Assembly (NCBI GenBank): GCA_963664605.1
Contig: OY761536.1
Span: forward strand, 3,286,001 to 3,350,000
Length of the DNA: 64,000 nucleotides
Origin: JAHOYW01 sp963664605
GTDB taxonomy: Bacteria; Verrucomicrobiota; Lentisphaeria; Victivallales; Victivallaceae
Direction of reading: 5' to 3'
Positions 34,996 to 44,529 of this stretch are shown here, in pieces. Each line of letters opens with the position of its first letter. The first letter of the stretch is position 1. The translations under genes and the position numbers were made by a program. The notes under the pieces are model-generated. The model was given only the letters and a program-made list of their open reading frames with translations, did not search any database and was not told the DNA's origin.

Positions 34996-35024
34996 ATTAT
35001 ACTTTGAATAGTACTGTCGGTCAA
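34996..35024 (-). promoter_or_regulatory. Promoter of the aminotransferase operon
   Basis: On the minus strand TTGACC (35024-35019), a 17-base spacer, then TATAAT (35001-34996). The direct repeats of the divergent region start 5 bases upstream of the -35 box, a usual place for AraC-type activation. Confidence 0.7.
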
Positions 35025-35028
35025 TTGC

Positions 35029-35061
35029 CATTTCTTGCTATTATTTAACATTTCTTGCTAT
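35029..35061. promoter_or_regulatory. Tandem direct repeat, probable AraC-family binding site, overlapping the araC-like promoter
   Basis: CATTTCTTGCTAT occurs at 35029-35041 and 35049-35061 with a 20-base period, as expected for the two DNA-contact surfaces of an AraC-type protein. It overlaps TTGCTA (35035-35040) N18 TATAAT (35059-35064), a plausible promoter of the regulator gene. Binding could therefore repress the regulator and activate the divergent operon. Confidence 0.6.
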
Positions 35062-35082
35062 AATAAAACATAAAAACAAATA

Positions 35083-35955
35083 ATGAAAAATGCTTATTTC
35101 GATGATAATGACCTGAATATAATGCTATCCGGAAAACACCTGAAAATAGTTTCTTCTGCCAAATCTGATGTTCCAGCGTCCAAGCCAGGCGGAGAATATC
35201 TTGATTGGCTTAACAAAAATTGCGACTGGCATGATTACCGTGAAGCGATGCTGGTACTATCCGGAAACAGTTATTTCAGTCTGAACGGTATCACTTATCC
35301 ATGCCTGCCTGGTACTTTCTTTCTGATAGACTCCAAAGAAAAACATGATTCTTTTTATCCGCCGTTTTACGATAATTTCCAACACCTATGGTTTAGGATC
35401 ATTGGTAGAACAATTTTTGCCAACATTATCTATTCCAAAATAAACGGGATAGTGAAAAACAAAAATTTCAATTGCATCTTTAATGAATATAATCACGCCG
35501 GACAATTATTTATAAACGCATGGGACAGATTAACTTCCGAAACAACTACAGACCGGGCTTTTGACTGGATATACTTGAAGAATGCAGTTACTGGAATTTT
35601 ATTTGAAGCATGCCGGGTTGATAATGATGTTTTATCTGGAAAAAATGCAGCGCCAACAGAACTCCATCATAAAACAGTAATTAATGCTGTAACTAAGCAC
35701 ATCAAAGAAACGGGAGGAAGAAATCTTAATATTGATAAACTGGCATATCTTGCAGGATACAGTAAATTCCATTTTGCCCGACTATTCAAGGAATTCACTG
35801 GACTTTCCGTTCTGAAATTCATAAATTCAGCAAAAATGGACAAATATAAAGAGCTTTCTAAAAAAGGGTTGAATAAAAAACAAATAGCGTATAAACTCGG
35901 TTTTTCTTCACCTTCTGCTTTTTCCAGATGGCTTAACGACAACCTTACAAGATAA
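35083..35955 (+). CDS. AraC-family transcriptional regulator
   Basis: The product is 290 residues. An N-terminal cupin-like sensing domain (about 40-130; LVLSGNSYFSLNGITYPCLPG, then DSKEKHDSFYPP) is joined to a C-terminal double helix-turn-helix. The first is at LNIDKLAYLAGYSKFHFARL and the second at LNKKQIAYKLGFSSPSAFSR, residues about 210-285. It is divergent from the aminotransferase operon across 141 bases and is the obvious candidate to bind the direct repeat there. The effector is probably a sugar released from the target glycan. No ribosome site is evident directly before the ATG. Confidence 0.9.
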   Translation: MKNAYFDDNDLNIMLSGKHLKIVSSAKSDVPASKPGGEYLDWLNKNCDWHDYREAMLVLSGNSYFSLNGITYPCLPGTFFLIDSKEKHDSFYPPFYDNFQHLWFRIIGRTIFANIIYSKINGIVKNKNFNCIFNEYNHAGQLFINAWDRLTSETTTDRAFDWIYLKNAVTGILFEACRVDNDVLSGKNAAPTELHHKTVINAVTKHIKETGGRNLNIDKLAYLAGYSKFHFARLFKEFTGLSVLKFINSAKMDKYKELSKKGLNKKQIAYKLGFSSPSAFSRWLNDNLTR

Positions 35956-36028
35956 TAAGCCATAGACAAATAGATGTCACAACAAAAGAATATCATTATA
36001 AATTTATTATTTACTGTTATTAGACGGG

Positions 36029-37456
36029 TTACCGCCAGCCGCGTTGGCCTGCTAGATTACGAGAAGTACCTGGAATATATTTCTTATCCGGTTCCCCGAT
36101 GAGTAAGCCATCTTTCAACCATTTCATGTCGCTTCCGTAAAGTTCATCTGCCAATATCTTTTTTATATCTTCGAGATTTTCTGTATCTGTCTTGGATATA
36201 TCATTCATTTCGTCAGGATCTTTTCGCAGGTTAAAAAGCTGAAAGATATTGCCGACAGGATACCATATTAGCTTGTAATCGCCTTTTCTGATCATTCGAG
36301 TTGCCAAATCGCACTCATAATGCTCACTATAAATATAATCCCTGCATCCTTCCCCGATCATTGAGATACCTTCTACTGATTCGGGTATTTTTATATCACA
36401 CAGGTCCAGCAAAGTCGGCATTATGTCCTCCTGAACTACAAATCGTTCATCCACATTGTGATGCGGACATCTATCATATGCCGAAGCCTGTGGTACCAGG
36501 ATCATTGGAATCTTCGAAGACCATTCATACATCGGCGGCTTGCTCCATAAATTATGATTACCAAGCATGTCGCCATGGTCGGAAGTAAACATAATTATCG
36601 TATTGTCAAGCAGCCCTTCTTCATCAAGAGTTCCAATCAGCAATCTGATTTGATGGTCAATATAAGTACACTGTGCGTAAAAACCCATTCTTGCCAGGCG
36701 GGTTTCTTCGGCAGTATAAGTTTGAAACTTATCATATCTGCTCTTTAGAGCATAGGGCAATTGATCAAAGTCTTTAGCCCAATCTCCACAAAAAGGCTTA
36801 TCCACTCCGCAGTTCCGATACATATCCAGATACTCTGTAATTGGAGTTATGGGAGGATGGGGTGCAATATATGAACAAAACCAGAAAGCCGGTTTCTGAC
36901 GGTCCCGGCGCTGGATCATACGACACATTTGCTTTGTTGTCCAGTTCGTCGGATGACAATCTTCCGGCAAATGCCAGGGGCGGACGGTATAATGATTATT
37001 TCCCATAGCATGGGTAAGTTCCTGCCCCGCAAAGCCCCGGTCTTTAAGATACAGTTCAAAATCATCGAGCCCACCGCCCAGATGGTGACGGCCTTCTTCA
37101 CACGAAATCACATCGTCAAATCCGATACGGTTCCGTTGAGGGTAAACATGAAGCTTGCCGACAGCAAAAGCCTGATAGCCGTTATCCCTGAAAACCTGCG
37201 GCATAGTAATAAGATTTTTCGGCATTTTCTCATGTTCCTTGAAAATCCGGTCGCCATGGGTCTCAGGGCTTGTCCCGGTCATTATCGAACGCCGCGCAGG
37301 AATACAGGTTGGGCAGGTTGAATAGGCCTGATTAAACAATGTTCCGTTAGCCGCCAGTTGATTTAAAGTTGGCGTCAGAATGTGCTGGTGTTCATTACAG
37401 CCAAGCATTTTCCCGGACCAGTGGTCGGTACAGATAAGTAATACATTCGGTTTCAT
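36029..37456 (-). CDS. Type I sulfatase (S1), CIPAR, cytoplasmic
   Basis: The product is 475 residues. NVLLICTDHWSGKMLGC opens the fold. The formylglycine signature is CIPARRSIMTG with Cys51, motif II is GYQAFAVGKLHVYPQRN, and the metal site TIIMFTSDHGDMLGNHNLW lies near 285. There is no signal peptide. It is last in the long minus-strand operon led by the heparinase-like gene, 18 bases after the BetC-like sulfatase. Two different sulfatases in series suggest stepwise removal of sulfates at different positions or residues. Confidence 0.9.
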   Translation of the reverse strand: MKPNVLLICTDHWSGKMLGCNEHQHILTPTLNQLAANGTLFNQAYSTCPTCIPARRSIMTGTSPETHGDRIFKEHEKMPKNLITMPQVFRDNGYQAFAVGKLHVYPQRNRIGFDDVISCEEGRHHLGGGLDDFELYLKDRGFAGQELTHAMGNNHYTVRPWHLPEDCHPTNWTTKQMCRMIQRRDRQKPAFWFCSYIAPHPPITPITEYLDMYRNCGVDKPFCGDWAKDFDQLPYALKSRYDKFQTYTAEETRLARMGFYAQCTYIDHQIRLLIGTLDEEGLLDNTIIMFTSDHGDMLGNHNLWSKPPMYEWSSKIPMILVPQASAYDRCPHHNVDERFVVQEDIMPTLLDLCDIKIPESVEGISMIGEGCRDYIYSEHYECDLATRMIRKGDYKLIWYPVGNIFQLFNLRKDPDEMNDISKTDTENLEDIKKILADELYGSDMKWLKDGLLIGEPDKKYIPGTSRNLAGQRGWR

Positions 37457-37469
37457 AAATTAATTTCTA

Positions 37470-39045
37470 TTTTGTTATTCTAAATGAGATTCGTAACGGG
37501 ATTGTTCTTTGTTATCGTCCCATGTCGGTTCATCCCATGCCGCACGGTATTCATGAATATATTTTTTGATCCGCAGTTTGGTCTGGATGCTCGCTTTAGT
37601 GGCTCTGGCTATAAAAGTCCGCTGCCGGCTGCTTTGCACATATTCTTCATATAAATTCTCTGGATTGCAGACTTGCCTCAATTCTTTTTCCAATTCCTTG
37701 AGCAAAGCGGAATATTCCGGATTTTCAGCCAGATTCTCTTTTTCGTCCGGGTCTTTTGCCAAATCAAACAGTTCAGGATCTTCGCCAAGATAATAATTAA
37801 ATTTTAAATCATCTTTTTTCAGCATGAACATTGGCCTTCTCGCATACTGCCCGAAGTATTCTGAAAGGACTGTGTTGTGCCATTTAGGAGTTTTTTCATT
37901 CAGAAGCGGCAGGAGGCTGTGTCCGTCAATTTTAAACTCAAACGCTTCCGCCTGAGCTAATTCCGCAAAAGTAGGGAATAGATCCAGCAATGAAACATTC
38001 TCTTTGCGCAAACTACCGCTGAGTTCCGTTTTTCTCATGGCAGGCGGCATTGAAACAATCAACGGCACTTTTACGACATTGTCATAAAAAGACACTTTCC
38101 CCCAGTAGCCGAAACGCCCGGCGTCATCGCCATGGTCGCTGGTTAAAACAATGACGGTATTATCCCGCAACCCCTCTTTTTCAAGTGTTTCAATGAGTTC
38201 ACCGACCTGGCGGTCGAAATATGTGACACGGCTGTAATATTCCGCAAGATAACGGCGTTTTTCCTCTTTTGACTGGGCAAATGCTTTTTCTTTGCCTTTG
38301 GCTATCAGACGTTTTGTATGCGGATGCAGGCTGTTGAAATCTTCTTCCGTCAGCTCATCAACCTCGAGGCCCATGTCCAGATATTCATGGAAGATTTCGA
38401 GATATTCCTTCCTGCGTCTAACCGAAGGATGCGGTGCCAGAAACGACGCCGTCAGCATAAAGGGACGTTTTCCCCACTGCCCGGATTTTAGGTATTCTAT
38501 ATTTTTCTCCAGAACCCAGTCGTCATGTCCCGCCCTGATGGAATGGTTAAACGGATAATCTTCATCATATTCAGTCGGGCGCTCCCCAGCAAAGACTGGC
38601 TGTTCAGGTTTGTCGCCCCAAAGCGGTTCCGCCGGATAATCAATCGGGTTGTTGTGTTCGGTCGCCAGTCTTTTTTCAAAGCCGTGATACTGGTCGATGC
38701 CGTTGAAATGCATTCTCGAACATATTACTGTTTCATAACCAGCCAGGGTCAGGACATGGGCAAAAGTCGGTATTTCGGATGAAAGCGCGCTGCCGTTGTC
38801 CCAGCCCCGGTGATTGTGAACATGAAGTCCAGTCATCAGCGACCAGCGGGCGGGGCCGCAGATCGGTGACGGCGTATGGCAGTTTGAAAAACTGACTCCT
38901 TCAGACGCCAGTTTGTCCATGTTCGGGGTTTTGACTGTAGAGTTTCCGAAAGCACCCACCGCATTGGCGCTGAGCTGGTCGGTCATAATAAATAGAATGT
39001 TAGGTTTAGTTGTATTCATTTGTAATTTTATTGTCCTCTAAAAAT
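37470..39045 (-). repeat. 1,576-bp inverted duplication, ancestral-looking copy
   Basis: It is collinear without visible gaps with 54113-55688 in the opposite orientation. It covers the BetC-like sulfatase gene plus 26 bases upstream of the ATG and 5 bases past the stop. The upstream shared part is the last codons of the TIM-barrel gene (IFRGQ and stop), so this copy sits in its original operon setting. Confidence 0.9.
37475..39019 (-). CDS. BetC-like type I sulfatase with K-to-R change in motif II (copy 1)
   Basis: The product is 514 residues with no signal peptide. NILFIMTDQLSANAVGAFG is followed by the formylglycine signature CGPARWSLMTG (Cys54). The second motif reads ICSRMHFNGIDQYHGFEKR, which resembles choline-sulfatase-type GKMHFVGPDQ with Gly-Lys replaced by Ser-Arg. 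The metal site is VIVLTSDHGDDAGRFGYWG near 295. It differs from the copy at 54.1 kb by 13 residues in my comparison, mostly after residue 280. BetC-like sulfatases act on choline sulfate or, in other branches, sugars; the operon context favours a sugar. It lies 8 bases after the TIM-barrel gene. Confidence 0.9.
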   Translation of the reverse strand: MNTTKPNILFIMTDQLSANAVGAFGNSTVKTPNMDKLASEGVSFSNCHTPSPICGPARWSLMTGLHVHNHRGWDNGSALSSEIPTFAHVLTLAGYETVICSRMHFNGIDQYHGFEKRLATEHNNPIDYPAEPLWGDKPEQPVFAGERPTEYDEDYPFNHSIRAGHDDWVLEKNIEYLKSGQWGKRPFMLTASFLAPHPSVRRRKEYLEIFHEYLDMGLEVDELTEEDFNSLHPHTKRLIAKGKEKAFAQSKEEKRRYLAEYYSRVTYFDRQVGELIETLEKEGLRDNTVIVLTSDHGDDAGRFGYWGKVSFYDNVVKVPLIVSMPPAMRKTELSGSLRKENVSLLDLFPTFAELAQAEAFEFKIDGHSLLPLLNEKTPKWHNTVLSEYFGQYARRPMFMLKKDDLKFNYYLGEDPELFDLAKDPDEKENLAENPEYSALLKELEKELRQVCNPENLYEEYVQSSRQRTFIARATKASIQTKLRIKKYIHEYRAAWDEPTWDDNKEQSRYESHLE

Positions 39046-40242
39046 TTTTATCCAGTCCCAATGGCGTTTGTCATAATAGAGCGGGCTATGCGCTTCAAAA
39101 AGGACAACTCCACCGATAGAATTATCTTCAACAGCTTTTAAAACCCTCAGCCCGATTTCCTTGCGCTCGTCAAAGTTCCTGGTGCCAAGCCAGAACCAAC
39201 CCATTCGCTGTTCCGGTTTTGTACAGGCAGTTTCCGGATAAAGTTCCGGAAACGCCGTCTGGGAGTCCACTTTGTAATGGGCTTCGTCGATAATTCTGTT
39301 CGTCAGATAGCTTTCCCAGTCAAAAAAGTTTTCCGGGAAGAAATTAAGTCCACTCAAGCTAGCTGTGTGTTCTTCGTCACGGTCAGTAAAGCGCAGGCCA
39401 AATCCCAGAACTCCGCCTTTCTTATCAACTTCATAACGCACTTTTTTGAGAAAATTTTCGAAATACTTTCCGCGGAAACGCCACCAGTCCATATCGTCAG
39501 GAGATGCCTCTTTGCCGTATTGCTTCAGGTAGGCATCAACCGCAGGTTTATCGAAACCGAATTGATGGATCGCGGTTCTTATTGCATTTGGCAGTAAACT
39601 GGGATTCTTCTGATTGAACTCACGCATATTGCTTTCCGGATTTTCTTCCAGATAGTTTTTTGCCTGCAGGTTATATTCAGGAGGACGGGAATGGGTACGA
39701 TTGCTCAAGTAAATACCATTGGCATCATAATCCAGAAGCTCCCGGATTTGTTTCATGCGAAATTCAACGGATTCCTGCCACGCATATGATAAAATACCCG
39801 GCAAGCAGCCTTTACCGTCGTAAGCTTTCCAGCATTTTTCTGGATTGGAACGCACGAAACTGCTTGTCCCTGTTCCCAATGGACCGTGATCGTCAAACAG
39901 AGTCAGCCATGGAACAATCCGTAAACCGTGTTTGCGCGCACTCCGGCAGGCCGCCTCCAAAGGATCAAAGCTTTCCATGATAGTATTCAGTTTTTCAGTC
40001 AGGGCTTTCCGTCCTGAGTGCGCGTTCGGCGCTTCGATATTGGAAATATCTTTGCGATAACGGTCCGGGGTACTGCTGTGATAGAGCAGGTCTCCCAAGG
40101 CCGATACCCGCCATTGCAGTTCATCAACACCTTTTTCGGCACATTGAGCGACAAAATTATCTATTTTTGCTTCGTCAAACAACTCTTCAGAATGCCAGAC
40201 AAGATCAAGATAATCAACCGCCATGGTTATTTTTACAGTCAT
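39028..40242 (-). CDS. TIM-barrel glycoside-hydrolase-like protein, cytoplasmic
   Basis: The product is 404 residues with no signal peptide. The pattern is that of family-10-like hypothetical glycosyl hydrolases: ITMAVDYLDLVWH, CAEKGVDELQWRVSALGD, RSARKHGLRIVPWLTLFDDHG, YAWQESVEFRMKQIRELLDYDANGIYLSNRTHS (split: barrel strand at DANGIYL), GGVLGFGLRFTDRDEEH, and GGVVLFEAHSPLY near the end. I cannot name catalytic residues with confidence. It starts 3 bases after the secreted GH20 stop, with no strong ribosome site of its own. Its last codons are copied at the edge of the duplicated sulfatase at 54.1 kb. Confidence 0.65.
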   Translation of the reverse strand: MTVKITMAVDYLDLVWHSEELFDEAKIDNFVAQCAEKGVDELQWRVSALGDLLYHSSTPDRYRKDISNIEAPNAHSGRKALTEKLNTIMESFDPLEAACRSARKHGLRIVPWLTLFDDHGPLGTGTSSFVRSNPEKCWKAYDGKGCLPGILSYAWQESVEFRMKQIRELLDYDANGIYLSNRTHSRPPEYNLQAKNYLEENPESNMREFNQKNPSLLPNAIRTAIHQFGFDKPAVDAYLKQYGKEASPDDMDWWRFRGKYFENFLKKVRYEVDKKGGVLGFGLRFTDRDEEHTASLSGLNFFPENFFDWESYLTNRIIDEAHYKVDSQTAFPELYPETACTKPEQRMGWFWLGTRNFDERKEIGLRVLKAVEDNSIGGVVLFEAHSPLYYDKRHWDWIKIFRGQ

Positions 40243-40245
40243 GAA

Positions 40246-43200
40246 TTATTTGCCCTTTGTATTACGTGTAGTCAGTCCGCAAATAATGATTGGTGCGTCC
40301 GGATTATTATTTACAACTTCAAATGCGGTAACCGCTTTTTCAGGATGAGGGTTCACCCATTCGATTTGCAGAAGAGCTTCGCTCTGGTCATTTTTCAAAG
40401 GATAAAGGCAGCGCCCCTCTTTGACATAACGGCAAGCCGGGTCGGCGGCATTTTTAAATAGAGCGATGTTACGCCCTAACAGAATGTCATGAGAAGCCTT
40501 TGTTCCATCCTTATAATGCAGCACGTATTGACCGATTTTCAGCCCGTAGGGATTTCCCGAGTTATTTTTGAACTCTTTCTGAAGTTTTTTTACAACTTTT
40601 TTATCTTTAACCGCGACGCAATCAAGTATGTACAAACTTGATATCTTTTCCGGCTTCTTGAATTCGACTTTCAACAGTTTTCCGGAAAGTACTTCGACGG
40701 CATTCAGCTTCATCGGGATATCGCCGATAACGTCTTCTTGCTTCAAATTGACAGCTACCTTGCTTTTACCTTTAAGCTCAACAGGACTTAACTTGTTTCC
40801 AGCCATCGGGTTTGGTGCGGTGGAATATGTTCCCATCAGATTCGGCATATAACGCATGGTCCATTCAGGCATGGGCAGGGCAGGTTTTTCCTCACCATTC
40901 CAGGCATAGTTAGCAGCCTGGAGTTCTGTATGAAAACAATAATGCAGCCAGCGCGCTAAATTTGAATGATTAAATAATGAGTCTATGCTTAAGTATCTTA
41001 ATGTTCCAAACCTTTTATTGCCTTTAAAAGGCTTACGAAAATCGGCGGTAAAACCATTTCCCACATAACCTGTTTCCTTAAAACCAAGCTTGCTGAAATA
41101 TTCATTTGAAGGTCCCCAGGAATCTATGATAATATCACGGGGCAATTCCTTTGCGACTTTGGATAAATTCCATGGAGGTCGGCCGTTGTGTTGCGGATGA
41201 ATCATATCACTCAACATAACCATTCGTACATTGTTTTTCTTAAGTATTTTATATTCTGTTAAAAGAAAATCACGAAGTAATTCCTGCCGGTTTTTGCCTT
41301 TGTAAACAAAGTTTTGCATATTTCGTAATTGAGATTTATGCCACCATTCATCATTACATGTGTGAAAATATTTTGTCTTCGGTCCGGACATTTTTAACAA
41401 GTCATTGAAAATATCGTTCATTAGTTCATAAACTTTCGGATTTGTGACGTCCATCTGTTTTTTACCAAACTTTTTCTCAATTATCTCCGGGTAATGTTTA
41501 GTCCAGCTTGTAGAATGCCCTCCCATCATGGCTCCAGGAAAAACATCAATAAAATGTTCACGTGCGAAAGAGAATATTTCACTTACTTCTTCCGGTGAAA
41601 AATTATTGGGGTGATGCAGCTGCGGCTGGGAAGGATAGTTGACCTGATCCGCCCATATAAAAGGTAGTGAATTGAATTTATTTCCGGCAACCATCTTCAA
41701 TATCCACTCTTTTATACGTTTGATACGGTATCCTTTACTGCCGTTAACCGATTTTTTGCAATGGAACTGCTGATATACCTGATCAATCCTTGTTTTATAT
41801 GTCGGACAATCTTTAATGCTTGCTGCTTTCAAGGGAGTGTTCGGCTGTTTGGAAGCGTTAAGCATTTGCCCCAAGGTTACAACCCCGTAATAAAGTCCGG
41901 CTTCTCCAGCTCCGATTATTTCTATTCCCTCCGGAGTAATGTCAAGGAGGTATGCCTCACGCCAATCTGTACCTGTTTCCTGTTTCACTTTCTCTTTATT
42001 AATAGAGAGTTTTATCGCTCCCTGCCCGCCGCGAACAACGGCTGGCTTTAATCCGAAATGTCCATAAAGTTTATCAATCAGAAAACGCGCGGTTTTTTCT
42101 GTTCTCGGGGAAGCCCCTGTTGCAATAGATATTTTGCTTTGGGCATTCGGGACATATTTCCCTTTTCCCCATTTCAGCTTTTTGGGGATCGGGTTAAGGA
42201 ATACATCAGCAAATTTAACGTCCGAGGGCATAACCTGATTGAAATGATAATCGACACAAGAAGAAGCCAGGACTGGAGAGGCTGGAACTGCTTTTAAGAC
42301 AAGTTTATGAGAACCGTTGACGCAGTTACCAACATCAAGTTTCCAGGAAAAATCACATTGTTTATTGTTTGATTTTATTGTCTTTACAAATTCTTTTGCG
42401 GGGGCACTGGGAGGGAAATACCATGCCTTGAGAACAAGTTCGCCGATTGCTTTGTCTGCGGTAATTGTACCATCCAGATTAAGCTCATTTTTACTAATCC
42501 TGAACAAAGATATATCATCAATATTTACCGGCTGTCCCGTTGAGGCACTCAAGTCCAATGAGCCAAGCGTATCCATAGCCTTTATCCTGGCAGGGCTCCA
42601 CATTGATATTTCCCTTTTTTTACCGGAATAATCAGCACGCTGTGCTTGAAATTGCAGGATATCTGGTGGAGAGTCTACTTTAAGAGTTTTCCACGGCACA
42701 ATTATTTCCACCGTCCAGTGGTCATCATATTTACGGGTTTTAGCCTGCCAGTTACCGTTCCAATCTTTATAAAACTGTCTTATACGGTCATCAATCGGGT
42801 CGAAAATATTAGCCAGATCCGCACGGGTTCCGGCTGGATTAACTATTAATTGATAATATTGGCGTTTGTCGTAACCCGGGAAAACAAAAAACTCAATATC
42901 ATCTCCGCTCCAAAGCCCTGCGTCAAATTCCTTGATTCCGTCTTTTAATTGGGATCCTTTGGGAAAATCAAATCTGCCGGCAAGATAAAGGTTCTTATCG
43001 TCAAATGCCGCTTTTACCCAGCCTTTATTTGACGGAACAGTTGTTTCTGGATGAGATTTATAAGTAGATTTGTGTTTCAGTTGCAGTTCCCTAGCTTGAG
43101 TCCATATTTTATCGTTAAGCTCACCGTCAAGGACTGGAGCTTGCTGGGCTTTTTTTATACTGTCGTTATTTCCAATAGCTTGTTGTGTTAATTCGGCTCC

Positions 43201-43749
43201 AGGCATTTTCCATGACAATGAACCAAAACCAACAGTAGCGCTCTTTCTGCCCAATGGATAGAGACTGAAATGAAACCCAGTGGTTTTATCAGGGAAAAAC
43301 TTAAGTTTTTTACTCCGGTCCCCCAAATTAACAACTTTCGGAACATTTAGCCGTTTCCATCCCTTATGGTTCATCTTTATAAAAGCGGTAAATTTGCCTT
43401 TGGTATTTTTTTGTTTGAAACAGAGCCGAAGCCAGTTCTGCTTTCCATCGTTCCAGAAGTAGCCAATCAAGCCGTTAAATTCCTTCGGCCATTTCTTTAC
43501 CTGTTTTCTCAAAACATTTTTTTTCAGGCTGATGCTTGCCATTTTTTTACCGGCAAATGCCACCTTTACAGCTGCTTTGCCGCTTGGAGCTTTAACATAG
43601 CTTAATTTTGCTTTACAATTTTTACTTCTAAAGGTGTTTACCTGCCAGACATTTTCTTGAACCGCAAGCTTTGCACTTCCGGCAATTACCGAAATAACAG
43701 AAATCATCAGTAATACAACGATAAATAACAACTTTTTCATTCTTTTCAT
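40246..43749 (-). CDS. Secreted GH20 beta-N-acetylhexosaminidase with CBM9-like module
   Basis: The product is 1,167 residues. A signal peptide (about 1-23) is followed by a beta region (25-185). A CBM9-like module (about 200-400) reads APVLDGELNDKIW, WVKAAFDDKNLYLAGRFDF, WSGDDIEFFVFPG and WTVEIIVPWKTL. A GH20b-type domain lies at 540-640 (IEIIGAGEAGLYYGVVTLGQ), then the GH20 barrel with the catalytic Asp800-Glu801 in YFHTCNDEWWH. The C-terminal domain includes LLQIEWVNPHPEKAV. It should release beta-linked GlcNAc/GalNAc from polysaccharide outside the cytoplasm. It follows a pseudopilin by 20 bases. The second secreted GH20 at 55.7 kb shares the C-terminal region but lacks the CBM9-like part. 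Confidence 0.83.
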   Translation of the reverse strand: MKRMKKLLFIVVLLMISVISVIAGSAKLAVQENVWQVNTFRSKNCKAKLSYVKAPSGKAAVKVAFAGKKMASISLKKNVLRKQVKKWPKEFNGLIGYFWNDGKQNWLRLCFKQKNTKGKFTAFIKMNHKGWKRLNVPKVVNLGDRSKKLKFFPDKTTGFHFSLYPLGRKSATVGFGSLSWKMPGAELTQQAIGNNDSIKKAQQAPVLDGELNDKIWTQARELQLKHKSTYKSHPETTVPSNKGWVKAAFDDKNLYLAGRFDFPKGSQLKDGIKEFDAGLWSGDDIEFFVFPGYDKRQYYQLIVNPAGTRADLANIFDPIDDRIRQFYKDWNGNWQAKTRKYDDHWTVEIIVPWKTLKVDSPPDILQFQAQRADYSGKKREISMWSPARIKAMDTLGSLDLSASTGQPVNIDDISLFRISKNELNLDGTITADKAIGELVLKAWYFPPSAPAKEFVKTIKSNNKQCDFSWKLDVGNCVNGSHKLVLKAVPASPVLASSCVDYHFNQVMPSDVKFADVFLNPIPKKLKWGKGKYVPNAQSKISIATGASPRTEKTARFLIDKLYGHFGLKPAVVRGGQGAIKLSINKEKVKQETGTDWREAYLLDITPEGIEIIGAGEAGLYYGVVTLGQMLNASKQPNTPLKAASIKDCPTYKTRIDQVYQQFHCKKSVNGSKGYRIKRIKEWILKMVAGNKFNSLPFIWADQVNYPSQPQLHHPNNFSPEEVSEIFSFAREHFIDVFPGAMMGGHSTSWTKHYPEIIEKKFGKKQMDVTNPKVYELMNDIFNDLLKMSGPKTKYFHTCNDEWWHKSQLRNMQNFVYKGKNRQELLRDFLLTEYKILKKNNVRMVMLSDMIHPQHNGRPPWNLSKVAKELPRDIIIDSWGPSNEYFSKLGFKETGYVGNGFTADFRKPFKGNKRFGTLRYLSIDSLFNHSNLARWLHYCFHTELQAANYAWNGEEKPALPMPEWTMRYMPNLMGTYSTAPNPMAGNKLSPVELKGKSKVAVNLKQEDVIGDIPMKLNAVEVLSGKLLKVEFKKPEKISSLYILDCVAVKDKKVVKKLQKEFKNNSGNPYGLKIGQYVLHYKDGTKASHDILLGRNIALFKNAADPACRYVKEGRCLYPLKNDQSEALLQIEWVNPHPEKAVTAFEVVNNNPDAPIIICGLTTRNTKGK

Positions 43750-43769
43750 TCTTATCTCTTTACTAACTT

Positions 43770-44486
43770 TTAGTTAAAGTATTTAATAGTACCATCCTGG
43801 TAGTAAAATGGTTTTACTGCTTTTGTATCTTGATACCAGATTATTTTTTCTCCCATCATACTAATCCCGGGTCTTGTCCCATCTACGCTGCCGTCTTTTC
43901 TTAAAAAGTTCATTTGATCTTTGTGCCTCCAGGCAAATTTTGTTTTTGCGGCTGTAGTTAAGTATTGGTCATTAGAGCTTTTCCCAAAAACAGTATGCTC
44001 CTCATAAGTATCTGGTCGCCAATATTCAATAAGTACCATTTGCTGAGCAACAACTTTACCGCTGTCCATCCTTAGGTTTTCTTTGCCATGACTGAAATCT
44101 TTAGCTCCAACATAATAATTCATTGAATATCCCCGTGATTTTGCCGGTTCGGAAGAATAACCTCCATAGGTTGTAGGAGTAAGAACACCTGCCGGACAAT
44201 GAAAAACAGCTGGTCCATTAGGATATTTATAGCCTAGATAGTCGGCAATTTGAGCATCCCAGCATTTTCCATAAACCTTAACTTCCAGAACTTGGGGGAA
44301 CCAACTGTCATGGTCATTAACATATTGGGCGAACCCAAGTCCTAACTGTTTCATATTTCCACGGCACTTAATTGATTTCGCAGTCTCTCTTGCGCTGTTC
44401 AAAGCCGGAAGCAACATTGAAGCAAGGATCGCTATGATGGCAATCACGACGAGGAGTTCGATGAGTGTGAAATTTTTCTTTTTCAT
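43770..44486 (-). CDS. Pseudopilin of the heparinase operon
   Basis: The product is 238 residues from the ATG at 44486, preceded by AAGGAGA; upstream in-frame codons lie in the leader. FTLIELLVVIAIIAILA at residues 6-22 is the prepilin signal and helix. The globular part has CWDAQIADYLGYKYPNG, FHCPAG, SRGYSMNYYV, WRHKDQMNFLRKDGSVDGTR and GEKIIW. These motifs are shared with the pseudopilin at 52.1 kb, so the two are paralogues belonging to matching gene clusters. Possible roles are a minor pilin of a secretion pseudopilus or a membrane-displayed glycan-binding protein; neither is shown by sequence. Confidence 0.88.
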   Translation of the reverse strand: MKKKNFTLIELLVVIAIIAILASMLLPALNSARETAKSIKCRGNMKQLGLGFAQYVNDHDSWFPQVLEVKVYGKCWDAQIADYLGYKYPNGPAVFHCPAGVLTPTTYGGYSSEPAKSRGYSMNYYVGAKDFSHGKENLRMDSGKVVAQQMVLIEYWRPDTYEEHTVFGKSSNDQYLTTAAKTKFAWRHKDQMNFLRKDGSVDGTRPGISMMGEKIIWYQDTKAVKPFYYQDGTIKYFN

Positions 44487-44529
44487 AGTTAATTTCTCCT
44501 TATTAATTAATATTTTGTTTATTTTATTA

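Noticed and set aside
38525..38782. Antisense frames inside both sulfatase copies (also 54439-54633)
   Set aside because: They are preserved in both copies only because the sulfatase sequence is duplicated; they have no ribosome sites or family match.
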